Made by a program: the position numbers and the translations under genes. From Saccopteryx bilineata (taxonomy: Eukaryota > Chordata > Mammalia > Chiroptera > Emballonuridae): 64,000 nt of DNA. Where the stretch lies: positions 233,076,779 to 233,140,778 of the forward strand of contig NC_089494.1 in the NCBI RefSeq assembly GCF_036850765.1, written 5' to 3'. Positions 11,800 through 23,800 of the stretch are shown piece by piece. How positions within the stretch are numbered: position 1 is the stretch's first letter; each line of letters opens with the position of its first letter. The notes under the pieces were generated by a model, which saw only the letters and a program-made list of their open reading frames with translations, was not told the DNA's origin and searched no databases.

Positions 11800-13380
11800 C
11801 TGAATGCATGCATCTGATTCCAAAAATTAAGAGAGGCAGTTGACCCTGCATTTAACTTTGTTTACTGCCATCATGCAATTGGGAGATTTGTTAAAAGACA
11901 ATGATCTACATATAATTGTTTAGTCTTGCTCCTTGGAGAATAAAAAATACCCCCTTTTCCTTTCAATATTTTACATGTTATAAGCCCATCTAGTAAAAGA
12001 AGCATTACTTATATATCCTGCTTAATCGCCTTTGTGACTGAAATGTATTTACATTTAAGTTCCTTAAAATACTTAAATAGTAAATTATAAATTAAATAAA
12101 AACAAAACTGTTAAAACATGCTGCTTTAATTCCAGATAATGAAGCTGTAATAGTCTTAAGTGTTATAAATGATTTTTAAATCAGTATCATCTCCCAGTCA
12201 CACCTGGTAATAAAGTACTGGTTACTGCAAACTACCCCAACTACTTCAGAAGGTCATGTAGTATTACATTGAAAAAGCTAAGGATGCCTGATTCTGGTGC
12301 ATGGTTCACCGTTATTACTGTGCCTTAAATGTGTTAGCTGGAAAATGGTCGGAAAGGGCTTTCCATCACTGCCCTTGATATTAGGCTAGTTTAGGTCCTC
12401 GGACTCAAGCTTCTCAGCAAACTGCTTTCTGGCCACCCTAGCTCCTTAACTCAGGAGCTAAGCTGCTATTAAGGAAAGAACTCGGAATCCTACTGAATTT
12501 ATTTCCACAAGAAACAATAAAGCATGGTAGCTAAGAATTAGGGTTTGGAGAATGAAACCACTCTTTGAACCCCAGCTCTGTCATTCACTGTGTTGGACAA
12601 CACAAAGTCTGAGTTTCTTCTACTATAAAATGGGATGGTAACAGTATTTGTACCTTGACTGCAGTATAGATTGAATTAGGGAATGCCTACATATACAGCT
12701 CAACACTGTAGCTATCCTATTCAACTCAATGGCCACTGTTCCAGTACACCATAGTCCACAGTACTTTTCATGTTTGCAAATTTCTTAGAAATATAAGGTG
12801 TACTCTGGGGGTTATACATAGAAGGCATACAACTTTAAATCATGAAAATCATCTATTTGAGAGCATGGCCAAAAGAGAGAACTTAAGCTTACAGTGAAAA
12901 ACTTGAAAACTACTTTTTGCACATTACTACCAGTAAAAAAAACTATGTCTTAAAGAGAGGTTTAAGGAAGAGAATGTGTCCAAATTAAAAGCATACTAAT
13001 AAAGCACAAATACTAACTAGTAGATACATGGGGCAGACTATGTACCCAGTACCAACATGTAACTTTTCCCCAATAGTGGTATAACAGAACTCTTTTAGAC
13101 ATTTATTTAAATACTTTTCTAGTTTCAAATATAGCGCCCCTTTCCCAAATACTGTTGTCACAGGGTCCAATAATTCATGTTTTATTAGCACCAGAGGGAC
13201 AGGGGAGGTATCTATGCTAATTAAATCATAAGTTATTTAACCCTTATATACACTTTTAAGTAAATCCCCGCTATCTTAATTTATAATTAAAACTATCATG
13301 TAATAACGATGGTATAAAATTCACTGAGTCTTATCCATAAAAGACATTTACCTTATCCAACTCAGTCAAGGCAGAGGACA
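11800..13380. other. Region between GNPDA2 and GUF1 3' ends
   Basis: Apart from the MIR at 12520 no element is recognised. It holds several AATAAA/TTTATT motifs on both strands (for example minus-strand signals at 12498 and 13102), so either gene's 3' UTR may extend into it. Confidence 0.5.
12520..12712 (+). mobile_element. MIR SINE fragment
   Basis: Contains TTTGAACCCCAGCTCTGTCA, then CTACTATAAAATGGGATGGT, in MIR order. It lies between the converging GNPDA2 and GUF1 3' ends. Confidence 0.65.
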
Positions 13381-13398
13381 AAATCAATGGCTAAATTA

Positions 13399-13597
13399 CA
13401 GCTGACCCTTGAACAATGTGGGTTTGAGGTGATCTGTCCACTTATAAGTAGTATTTTTCAACTTTTAAGTTCAAACTGGCATTGTTCAAGGGTCAGCTGG
13501 CAGCTGGGATCTGCATGTGCAGAAGGCCGATTTAAGTATGGATTTCCTACTGCATGTGGTCAGTGCCCATAACCCCTGTTCTTCAAGGGTCCAACTG
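13399..13597. mobile_element. Tigger/MER2-like DNA transposon fragment, rearranged
   Basis: TA-flanked (13397-13398, 13598-13599). The left end is CAGCTGACCCTTGAACAATG; the right end contains TGTTCTTCAAGGGTCCAACTG, its inverse. A third end-like copy, ATTGTTCAAGGGTCAGCTG at 13481-13499, sits inside, so the copy is internally duplicated or nested. Confidence 0.72.
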
Positions 13598-13639
13598 TAT
13601 TTTATCTTTATAGTAGTTTAGTCTGTTTTAGTTTGTTCA

Positions 13640-13742
13640 CTGAGTAAACATGGCAGTCAGGAGCACATGCTTTGAAGTAAGACAGCCATTTACTGGCTAT
13701 GGGACTTCAAGTGACTAAATAAAGCTTAGTCTCAACAATGAA
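13640..13742 (+). mobile_element. MIR fragment
   Basis: AGTCAGGAGCACATGCTTTG and TTACTGGCTATGGGACTTCA follow the MIR 5' half with much divergence. Confidence 0.5.
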
Positions 13743-13831
13743 ATCTAGACAGTAATTATTAAACTGCATTAATTACAGCTGCTAATAAAACCCCTATAAA
13801 CTGCACAATTGCATTTCAATGATCAGAAATG

Positions 13832-13837
13832 TTTATT
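13832..13837 (-). terminator. Candidate GUF1 polyadenylation signal
   Basis: TTTATT on the + strand (AATAAA on the GUF1 strand), about 900 bp after the GUF1 stop. Others at 13102, 13181 and 13901 are equally possible. Confidence 0.25.
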
Positions 13838-13850
13838 TCTGAGATGTATA

Positions 13851-13963
13851 CAGGGTGGGGCAAAAGTAGGTTTATGGTTGGTAGTACATAGAACACAGAC
13901 TTTATTCTTGTATTATTGTTACTAGATTATTTTCCATATGAACTGTATACTATGCCCAACCTG
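13851..13963. mobile_element. Mariner-like miniature element, copy 1
   Basis: Starts CAGGGTGGGGCAAAAGTAGG and ends GCCCAACCTG, an imperfect inverse, with TA on each side (13849-13850, 13964-13965). 113 bp, non-coding. Related to the copy near 59.5 kb. Confidence 0.72.
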
Positions 13964-14024
13964 TATATAAACCATCTAGTGTCAAAATAACATTTAAAAC
14001 AATTTTATCAAAAATTAGAGCACA

Positions 14025-14178
14025 CAGCCCTGACAGCGTGGTTGTAGAGCATCAACCAGAAGCGCAGAGGTTGTGGTTCGGCCGCCGGTCAGGCACATAC
14101 AGAACAGATTCATGTTCCTCTTTTTCCCTCTCTCTTTTTCCTCCTTTCTCTCCCTCTCAAATTAATAAACAACAACAA
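14025..14178 (+). mobile_element. Short tRNA-derived SINE in the GUF1 3' region
   Basis: CCCTGACAGCGTGGTTGTAGAG head and GGTTCGGCCGCCGGTCAGGC B-box region, then a CT-rich tail. The AAAAATTAGAGCAC duplication is seen before (14010) and after (about 14180). It lies antisense within the probable GUF1 3' UTR. Confidence 0.85.
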
Positions 14179-14389
14179 AAAATTAGAGCACCTCTACATA
14201 GTATGTTATTTAGTTTTAATAACTGACTCATATATATCATCTAAATTTATCTAGCTAACAACAAACTGATACTTATGGTAATTTTGAAAATATTTTATAT
14301 CATGGGCTTGAAACTAGATAGATTTTTAAGAATGGGGACTTTTGGGTGTCAGAAATAATACCCATGGAAACAAAATAGTTAAGATTCAT

Positions 14390-14600
14390 AGAGGACTTAC
14401 TATGTGTCACGTATTCTTCTGAGTAGTTTAACCAGATTATCACATTTAACAACCTACTGAGGTAAGTAATAATATAATCTGATTTACTGAAGAGTAAACA
14501 GACTGAGGTAAGTAATTTACTTTGCTAGTAAGTGGTGGAACACAAATTTGAAACCAGGCAATGTGGCTTCAGAGCCCAGACTCTTACCTACTACTACCCT
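14390..14600 (-). mobile_element. MIR SINE, antisense
   Basis: GAGGACTTACTATGTGTCAC, then TAACAACCTACTGAGGTAAG, CTAGTAAGTGGTGGAACACA and GGCTTCAGAGCCCAGACTC follow antisense MIR closely. Confidence 0.78.
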
Positions 14601-14736
14601 TCAAAGAAAAGCCAACAGGTTATTTATCTGAAATTGAGAAGCACATTTTGTAATTTTCATCTGTTGTAAACATATAATAAAAACTAGAGGACACACTATT
14701 TTTAATTCATAAAAATTCCTTATATTTTTGCACCAT

Positions 14737-14874
14737 TTATTTATCAGGTTGTGTCCTCAGAACTTTTATAAAAGCATCTTTTGGGACTTCAACATTGCCA
14801 ACTTTCCTCAGTTTTTTCTTTCCTTCTGCTTGTCTCTTCAAAAGTTTCATTTTTCGGGTAATATCACCGCCATA
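14737..14874 (-). CDS. GUF1: GUF1 exon 17 with stop (residues 625-669)
   Basis: [20 protein letters not shown], the basic RNA-binding LepA tail, then [15 protein letters not shown] and TAA at 14739-14737. Confidence 0.97.
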   Translation of the reverse strand, partial: YGGDITRKMKLLKRQAEGKKKLRKVGNVEVPKDAFIKVLRTQPDK

Positions 14875-17800
14875 CTGAAAAATATTTTAAAAATTGGAAG
14901 TCCAAATCACTCCACAGGAAAATAATCATACCATTACACAGCAACATGAATACAACCACCTTACAATTGCCCAGAGTCCATGAGGAAGACGTCTGCAAAG
15001 AGACCTCTCACTCCTCCTCTTAGCAGTCCTAAGTTCACCGCCTCCAAGAATGATAAAAGACTTCATTTTTGGATGAAGATGAAGATCCCCAAGGAAGCTC
15101 AGTACTACACTGCGCATGTCAAGGAAGAATTCTCGATCTCACTACTGAGTCAAGGCTTGAAATTTTGGACCTTACAGCTGCAGTCTGATAGGGAAACCTG
15201 CACAGCATGAACGTGCCGGGCCCGTGCGAAGGGTTTAGAGACAGCCTTCATCACCTGATTCTCATAATAAGTGAGATAAGACGGGCCGTGGAAGGGTTTA
15301 GAGACAGCCTTCATCACCTGATTCTCATAATAGGTGAGATAAGATGGCCCCGTGCGAAGGGTTTAGAGCAGGGGTCCCCAAACTTTTTACACAGGGGGCC
15401 AGTTCACTGTCCCTCAGACCGTTGGAGGGCCGGACTATAAAAAAAGCTATGAACAAATCCTTATGCACACTGCACATATCTTATTTTGAAGTAAAAAAAC
15501 AAAACGGGAACAAATACAATATTTAAAATAAAGAACAAGTAAATTTAAATCAACAAACTGACCAGTATTTCAATGGGAACTATGCTTCTCTCACTGACCA
15601 CCAATGAAAGAGGTGCCCCTTCCGGAAGTGCGGTGGGGGTGGATAAATGGCCTCAGGGGGTCGCATGTGGCCCGCGGGCCGTAGTTTGGGGACCCCTGGT
15701 TTAGAGATAGCCTTTATCACCTGATTCTCATAATAAGTGAGATAGGACAGGCCCCATGCGAAGGGTTTAGAGATAGCCTTCATCACCTGATTCTCATAAT
15801 AAGTGAGATAAGAAAACTATTTTTTAATAGATGAGACCACAAACTTGGCAAAATAATGTAGGAGAGGTAGATTTCAATCTCATATTCTTCCCACTGCTTA
15901 GCCATTGTGTTCAAAATCTTTCCTATAAATTAGATCAACAAAACATGTTACTCTATAACTATTATAAAATACTTTCTTTGATAGTATTCCATGTAAGGAA
16001 ATTTTTATAAATAAGTAGAAAAATATTTAAGAACATTATCAAAATGAATATGCTATCATAGCCAAGCAGAAAATTTACTGATTTTAAAAGAAAGCTTAGG
16101 GATGAAATAAAGGATATTATAAAAACCAACAATGGAAACCATTATATTTATACCCCCTTAATTTTAAACTCATAAAGTAGATCTATTATCACAAAGAAGA
16201 ATGCAGGTAGGTACGTACACATTTTGCCAAAACATTTTTCCTATAGGCTTTCACACTGTAAAAGAGAAAATTCTGTATAAGTACAGAGCTTCTATTATAC
16301 TGTTTCAAAGTACTTTAATTTCAAATTCTCCCCTTTATTAAAGATCTAAGTAATCGTGTCAGACCTATGTAAAACTGCCATCAAAAAATAGGCAGCTCAA
16401 AAACTATTGTATTTTATTTTCATGTATTTGGTGGGATAAAATAAGTGAATCTTATGCTATGTATAAGCACCAACATATATTTTTATTAGGAATGAAAAAG
16501 ATCAAGGCTTGTGGCAGTGGTGATGAGGCCAAATTCAAGCATTATATGACTTGATTATAGAAATTACATAAGATCATTTCTGGCTCAACCTAAAACTACC
16601 ACCACTTCTACTCTCCCCACCAAAATTAAAAATGGTTATTGCTTCTTTACTAACTCCACCAAATGTGGGTTAAGAATGACTAGAAATATAAAGAATATAT
16701 TAGTTTTATAGAACCATCTTAAGGGTAAACTAAATTTAACATGTTCATCTAAGCCAGCAGTTCTCAACTGGCTTTAGGCGACCCCCGTGTTTTCCGATGG
16801 CTTTAGGCGACCCTGTGTTTTGGTCGTTCGACCCCCCGTCGGGGTCGCGACCCACAGGTTGAGAACCGCTTATCTAAGCAGTTGTATATAATGTTGCTGA
16901 AAATTTTGGAGGATAAGAAATTTGAAAATAGCTCCATTTGTATGTATACTTTATTTTTACATTTTTATTTTTTGTATTTTTCTGAAGTTAGAAGCAGGGA
17001 GGCAGAGAGACAGACTCTCGCATGCGCCCGACCGGGATCCACCCGGCATGCCCACCAGGGGGCGTTGCTCTGTTGCAACCGGAGCCATTCTAGTGCCTGA
17101 GGCAGAGGCCATGGAGCCATTCTCAGCATGCAGGGCCAACTTTGCTCCAATGAAGCCTTGGCTGTAGGAAGGGAAGAGAGAGATATAGAGAGGAAGGAGA
17201 AGGGGAAGGGTGGAGAAGCAGATGGGTGCTTCTCCTGTGTGCCCTGGCCAGGAATCAAACCCGGAACTTCCACATACCGGGCCGGCGCTCTACCAATGAG
17301 CCAACTGGCCAGGGCCCTGTATGTATTCTTTATTGTCTACCTGAACACACTCATGTTTGCAAACTAGTCTAAATTGCACTTTCCAGAATGTTCCTAGGTT
17401 ATTAACTCCATTCTGCCTAATCTCTGAGCACTCCTGAAACACAAAGTAACTAACTCTAAAGCAAAATAGTTTTAGAAAATTAAATCATCACAAATATTGG
17501 CATAACATTTATTCCAAGACTATATATAAATGATGGTTGTATTTCACCACTACTGATACTTTAAGTTTAGGTTAAACTAGAATTGAGGAGCAATTTCCAA
17601 ATACTTCTGATTTCCCAGAAGTATTAAGGCCATCAGGGAAAAATAATAGTAAATGCTGCAGGATACTACCTGCACTTTCTATAACTCACAGAGCAGCTTA
17701 CTCAGTGCTCTGATTTATACAGCACGCATCATGAAAAAGACCAGTTTTCCACACAAATTAGCCTCTCTTCCATGTCTCCTGCATCACATGTGAAGTCCTT

Positions 17801-20800
17801 ACTCTAGAAAGCAGAAGCTGAACATGAGATCAGCATTCCTCTCACCTTTCTGATTTACAACCTGACTAGCTCTGAGGAATTAATTCTTCAAGGAAAAATC
17901 AAAATTTGGTTTTGTCTTTAGGAAGAATATCTCTAAAACCTTGTTAGTTTCAGTTCATATTAATCTACAAGAAGGGATAAAACCATAAAAACTTGATGGA
18001 AATATCTCACTCAGTAAATTCAATAATCATTCAATAAAATGAGTGCTCAAACTCATATATATTCAATCAATAAATGTAAATAATATTACCCAAAAGTGTT
18101 ACTTACACAAGTAATTGAAAGTAACAGTCAACACTTAAATTAGTGGAATTTACAGTCAGATGACTGTTTCTACAAGTAGTAAGAAAGTTTAGGCCAATGT
18201 TTAGTTAAATTTTTCAATATTTCATTTTCTAACTATATTATTTCTAAAACCAACAGGAAACCAAAAAGAATTTCCACTCACGTTTCTCGGGCAATGATTT
18301 TACTTCCAATAGCAGCCTGCACTGCAATCTCAAACAGCTGCCTAGGGAGCGAGTCCCTCAGACGCTCACATATGGCTTTGCCCACAGTCTGTGCTTTGTC
18401 TCTAAATCAGAGAAAATTCAAGTATTTACTACTTATGCTAAATAAAAATGGTCAAGTAACTTTCCAGTCTTTCTGCATAATCAATGTAAAGGTGATTCTG
18501 TAAGAAAGGTCAGATGGTACTTGTCACAAACATCACTTACTTTCTGAATCATAATGACTTTCTGATTGCAAAATTAGTATGATTCATTACAGAAATTACA
18601 GGAAAACATACATTAGAGCAGTGGTAGTCAACCTGGTCCCTACCACCCACTAGTGGGCGTTCCAGCTTTCATGGTGGGTGGTAGTGGAGCAACCAAAGTA
18701 TAAATAAAAAGATAGATTTAACATAGTAAGTTGTTTAATAAAGATTTATTCTGGGCCCTGGCTGGTTGGCTCGGTGGTAGAGCGTCAGCCTGGCATGCGG
18801 GAGTCCCGGGTTCGATTCCCGGCCAGGGCACACAGGAGAAGTGCCCATCTGCTTCTCCACCCTTCCCCCTCTCCTTCTTCTCTGTCTCTCTCTTCCCCTC
18901 CCTCAGCCAAGGCTCCATTGGAACAAAGTTGCTCCGGGCGCTGAGGATGGCTCTGTGGCCTCTGCCTCAGGTGCTAGAATGGCTCTGGGTGCAACAGAGC
19001 ATCACCCCCTGGTGGGCATGCCGGGTGGATCCTGGTCGGGCGCATGCGGGAGTCTGTCTGCCTCCCCGTATCCAACTTCAGAAAAATACAAAAAAAAAAA
19101 AATTTATTCTGCCAAATTTAGTGAAAATCCGACATAAAGTACTTGGTAAGTCATTATTATTATATGCTTTAACTTGCTGTAACTCTGCTTTATAAATTTT
19201 ATAAAGTAAAGTTACTTCCCTACTTTATAAATCACCATTACTGTGGAATCGGTGGGCGGTTAGAAAATTTTACTACTAACAGAGATACAAAAGTGGGCGG
19301 TAGGTATAAAAAGGTTGACTACCCCTGCATTAAAGAATAAAAACCATTCTGGATGCCCTTCCTCTCACCTATATATAACCACTGTTAAACATTTTAGAAT
19401 GTTTATGTTAAGCATTTTTCCTTTAGTTGTTTTTCTGCATACATATTTTAATTGTTTTCCAGTTCAGATTATAGTGTATTCATTCTACCATTATATGTAA
19501 TAGGCACTTCTATGTCACTAATAATAATCCACAATACAGTTGTAATGGCTTAGAAGAGATTATGAGTGCTCCATAATTTATTTTAACCACTCCTCTATTT
19601 CTTGAACATCTAGGATATTTCATATTTTACTAGTATAAATTATTAATGAAAATCTTTATTCTCAATTCTAAACCTACCATAAAGTTTAAAAAACATTTCC
19701 TTTTATTTTCTCTTACCTGGTATGGCAAACTTTCCTCCCCATGACCCTTTTTTTTTTTTTTTACTATCATAACTCTATTCTTTTATATATTAACATACTG
19801 GAAAGAGAAGCATGGAAAAAGAATGGAAGAAAAACTAGTACAGGGAAATTTAATTAATTACCTTTAAGTTCTCAAAATGTACCTGTCAAATAAAATATAG
19901 CAACCAATAACTAAACAAAAATATGTCACAAGTGGTTACGTTCACATTCCATTAGTTTCTACTCAACTTACTTGTGTACAACAGTTACTAGCTCCTCTAC
20001 AATATTTCCGTTCAGTAGAATGTCCATTTTTACAAGTTCTGCAGTCTGGTAGCCTGCATCTTCATAATCAAAACTAACAAGAAAAAATGTCCAAGTAATA
20101 GATAAACATTATACTTCACAAAAGATTACATTTTTTTCTTTTCAAAACATATTCTATATTACCATACCTCCCAAAAAGATGTAACTTCCTATCAAAATGT
20201 TACATATATACTTCAGATGACTGGAACTAAATGACGCTAGTAAGGAATAAACTTTATCATCTTTTTTACATTTATTAGACCAGAGGCAAAGGCAGGAGAA
20301 TGTGCTCTAAATGGTGAAGGAAAAGAGGCTAGTGAACCTATCTAGGAAAATGGATCATGAAGTTAGTAAGTATTACCTTCTCCCCAAAATTCCCTCCCAA
20401 AAGCAGGCAGGCTGTAAACAACAACAGACATTAATGGGTCGTGCTCAGACCCTAAGTTGGGTTTCCGTTTAGTTTTCTGTTTTCAGTTAAATAAATGCTA
20501 TGGCACTGACAAACAGCCATTAATGAAACAGACACGGATTTCAGAAGTGGCTCTTCAGTGTGAACATTCACAGGGTTTTGAGGATGAAATGAGTTGATAC
20601 ATGTAAGCACTTGAGCAGTACCTTGTGTATAGTGTTCAGAAACAGAGCCTAGCCTAGCACATATAAGCACTTACTGTCAGCTATTAATAATATGGTCAAA
20701 ACTTACAATGCTAATCAAAATACAGGTTTAACTTACAAAATGGGAGTATGATGACAGATAATTTCAATTACATGTCTTTCCAATTCTGAACAAGAACATA

Positions 20801-23800
20801 TATATTCCTATTACCATAATTTTAAAACAAGCTGCCAATATGTCTGGTTTCTAAGCCATGAAGTTTACAAGATGATATTAATACTCTAAAACTAGATTTT
20901 AGCCTAAAATATTTCTTGAATCCATTCTTTCTTCAACAAACATTAAGCATTTACTGTCTGAAAGATACCATATTAAGTACTATTCAAAATACAAAGAGAA
21001 GATATTCTTGCTGGTCAATATTTCAAAAAAAAATTGTTCAAGTATCTGAATTACCTAGCATATCCAGAAGATAGAGATTTCAAAGAATCATAAAAGTCCA
21101 CCACAATTTCATTCAAAGGTAAGAGATATTTAAGCATAACTCTGTTTTGATCAATAAACACCATAGTCTTCTGAACTGCTCTCCGAGCCTAAAAAGGGTA
21201 GAAAAAAATGTGTTTAATGATCATCTATTAAACAATGATTTGAAACAAATATAGACAGATGTCAATTACCAACTTAAATGTTTCCTTACAAATGAAGATA
21301 ACGAGGGGACAAATGAAGGAGTATTTCTTTTTCTTTCTTTTTTTTTTAGCAAAGGAGAGAGAGAAGCATAGACAGGGACAGACAAGAAGGGCAAGAGATG
21401 AGAAGCATCAACTTACAGTTGTGACACCTTATTCATTCATTGATCGCTTTCTCATATGTGCCTTGACTGAGGGGTTCCACTGAGTCAGTGACTCTTTGTT
21501 CAAGTAGTGACCTTGGGCTTCAAGCCAGCAACCTTGGGGCTCAAGCTAGTGACTTTTGGGCTCCAGCCAATGACCATGGGGTCATGTCTATGTTCCCATT
21601 CTCAAAGTGGTGAGCCTGTGCTCAAACCGGATGAGATGGTGCCCAAGCTGACAACCTCAGGGTTCCAAACCTGGGTCTTCATTTGTCCCAGGATGACACT
21701 CTATCCATTGCGCCACCACCTGGTCGGGCTTGACTGGAGCACCATGGTCAAGGCACATGTGAGAAAGCAATCAATAAAGAACTAAGGTGGTACCACTTTA
21801 ATGACCTAGTAAAGTCCTGCAAAAACTATTCACAATACAGAGAGAACCTTCAATTACAGTATACACCAAATATTTTAATCCTTTATATTTAACAATTTTA
21901 TCTTTTTAAATTATATAATATTTCATTTAATAATATGTCAACTGTGACTACAGATAAAGTCAAAGTTCTAATTTCTTATTTTAAAAATGAAGAAACTTAG
22001 GTCTAGGAAAATTAAGTTATTGACCAAAGTTATAATCTTCTGTAGTTTGTGATAACAGAATTAAAATTCAAGTCCACTAGTAATAATAGGAGAGTTTTCC
22101 CAATATAATGTCAGAGTATTTCAAATAGGTATTTTGTGAGGATTATGAGTATATCCAGTTTTTGGAGTAAATTATTACAATGTGGTAAGAACCAAAACAA
22201 AATGAGAAAAAAACCTTCCAATCAAAGGTTCAAGTATTATTACATTTCAAATTATATTCAATATCAAATACTCAGAGAGGCTAAAAGAAATTATACTTTT
22301 ATCCACTCAGGATAAATAAGCATCAAATATCTTTCCTTTGGACTAAAATATTTATTTGGTAAATTAACAAAGTTGATCAAATTTTGGCTCTATTTTTGTT
22401 ATTTGAAATCAAAATAAATTTTAAAGTATACGTATCTATATCCACATATATAGATCTCTTATATATCTATATCTATCTCTTATAAGGCATTATAATCAGT
22501 ATATAAACATAGATCTTTATGAAAATTTGTTATAAACTCAGTGGCTCCACAGAAAGAAGTCATTGAAAATTGCCTGAGGACTAAAATTTACTTTTGCATT
22601 ACATTACATTGTATTACATTTATACCTGGCAAAGTGTCATTATTTTTCCAATATATTCATCTGGTGTTATAATTGTGCCCAAAACAACTGGCTCCAAATA
22701 TTCTGTTACTTTTGATTTATCAGGGAACTGTGCAGGATTGATAATTGTAATTTCCTTTTCTCGGTATTCCTAAAAATAAGAAATATAACCAGCAATGGTT
22801 AAAAAAACAAAACAAAAAGAACTTACTAATTAATTACCATGTTTTAAAATTTGCTTTTAATTAAAAGTATATGTTGGAATTTATTTTGTTATTGAATTTG
22901 TTGGAATTAATAAAAACAACAGAATCTCTAAAGGTTAGAATATCTTACCATGCTTTAGTTTTAAAAAAACCCAGCTGTAATCATTTAATATTAATGAGCA
23001 ATATATGCTATTGATTTATATTTATTAAACACATTTCACATATCATTGAGGAAGTACGATGTCAGAGAATATTTTAATCTATCCCTTATAAGGCATTATA
23101 AACAGTTTTCTAAGTTTTTATTGGAAAATACTTACAGATGCCAAGTTAACATTTTCTTAAAAAGACTGCCACTTAGATGGACAATAGTACTATCTCTATC
23201 ATTAACTTAAAACCTAAAATTTCCTTAAGCCAGGTAGGAATAAATATTTCATTTTTAAATATGATAAATTACTTATGACCAAAAATAATATTCATCATAT
23301 TTGCACTGGATTTAGAACAGTATTTTCATTACTAATTTAAACAGACTAATATTGATAATGTGTAGATTTTTATTAAGTGAAATGCTGCATAAATTATTTC
23401 TCACATAGATTCTCCATCATTAATTAAAAGGTAGTTAAATTTTTATTGCTATTTAGTTTTAAAACCTCATCAGCTAATGGTGTACAGCTTCTCTTGCATT
23501 CTGCAGACACACACACATACACATAGTTTTCCCTTGTATCCTGATGCACAACAGTACCTTTATCAATTTTGCCGATGAAAGAACAGCTTTATATGGAACT
23601 GTAGGGGTTGTCAAAATAACTGAAGCATTATATTCTTGCTCTAGTCGCTGGTTGAAAACTTCCATATGCAAAAGTCCAAGAAATCCCAACCTGGGGGAGA
23701 AAAAGCCAAACTCCAAAATGTTTATGTCCCATGGGCTCTATTTTCCACGATGAATGCATTGTTACTTTGTGGGGATGGGGTGGAATCAAAGTCATTTCAG

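Larger units (their letters stand above)
13400..14736 (-). other. GUF1: Probable GUF1 3' UTR and downstream region
   Basis: Non-coding stretch after the stop, occupied by MIR, SINE, mariner-like and MER2-like elements listed separately. The poly(A) site cannot be fixed from sequence. Confidence 0.45.

Noticed and set aside
18731..19195. 154-codon open frame
   Set aside because: Spans the SINE nested in the hAT element and has no protein-family resemblance.
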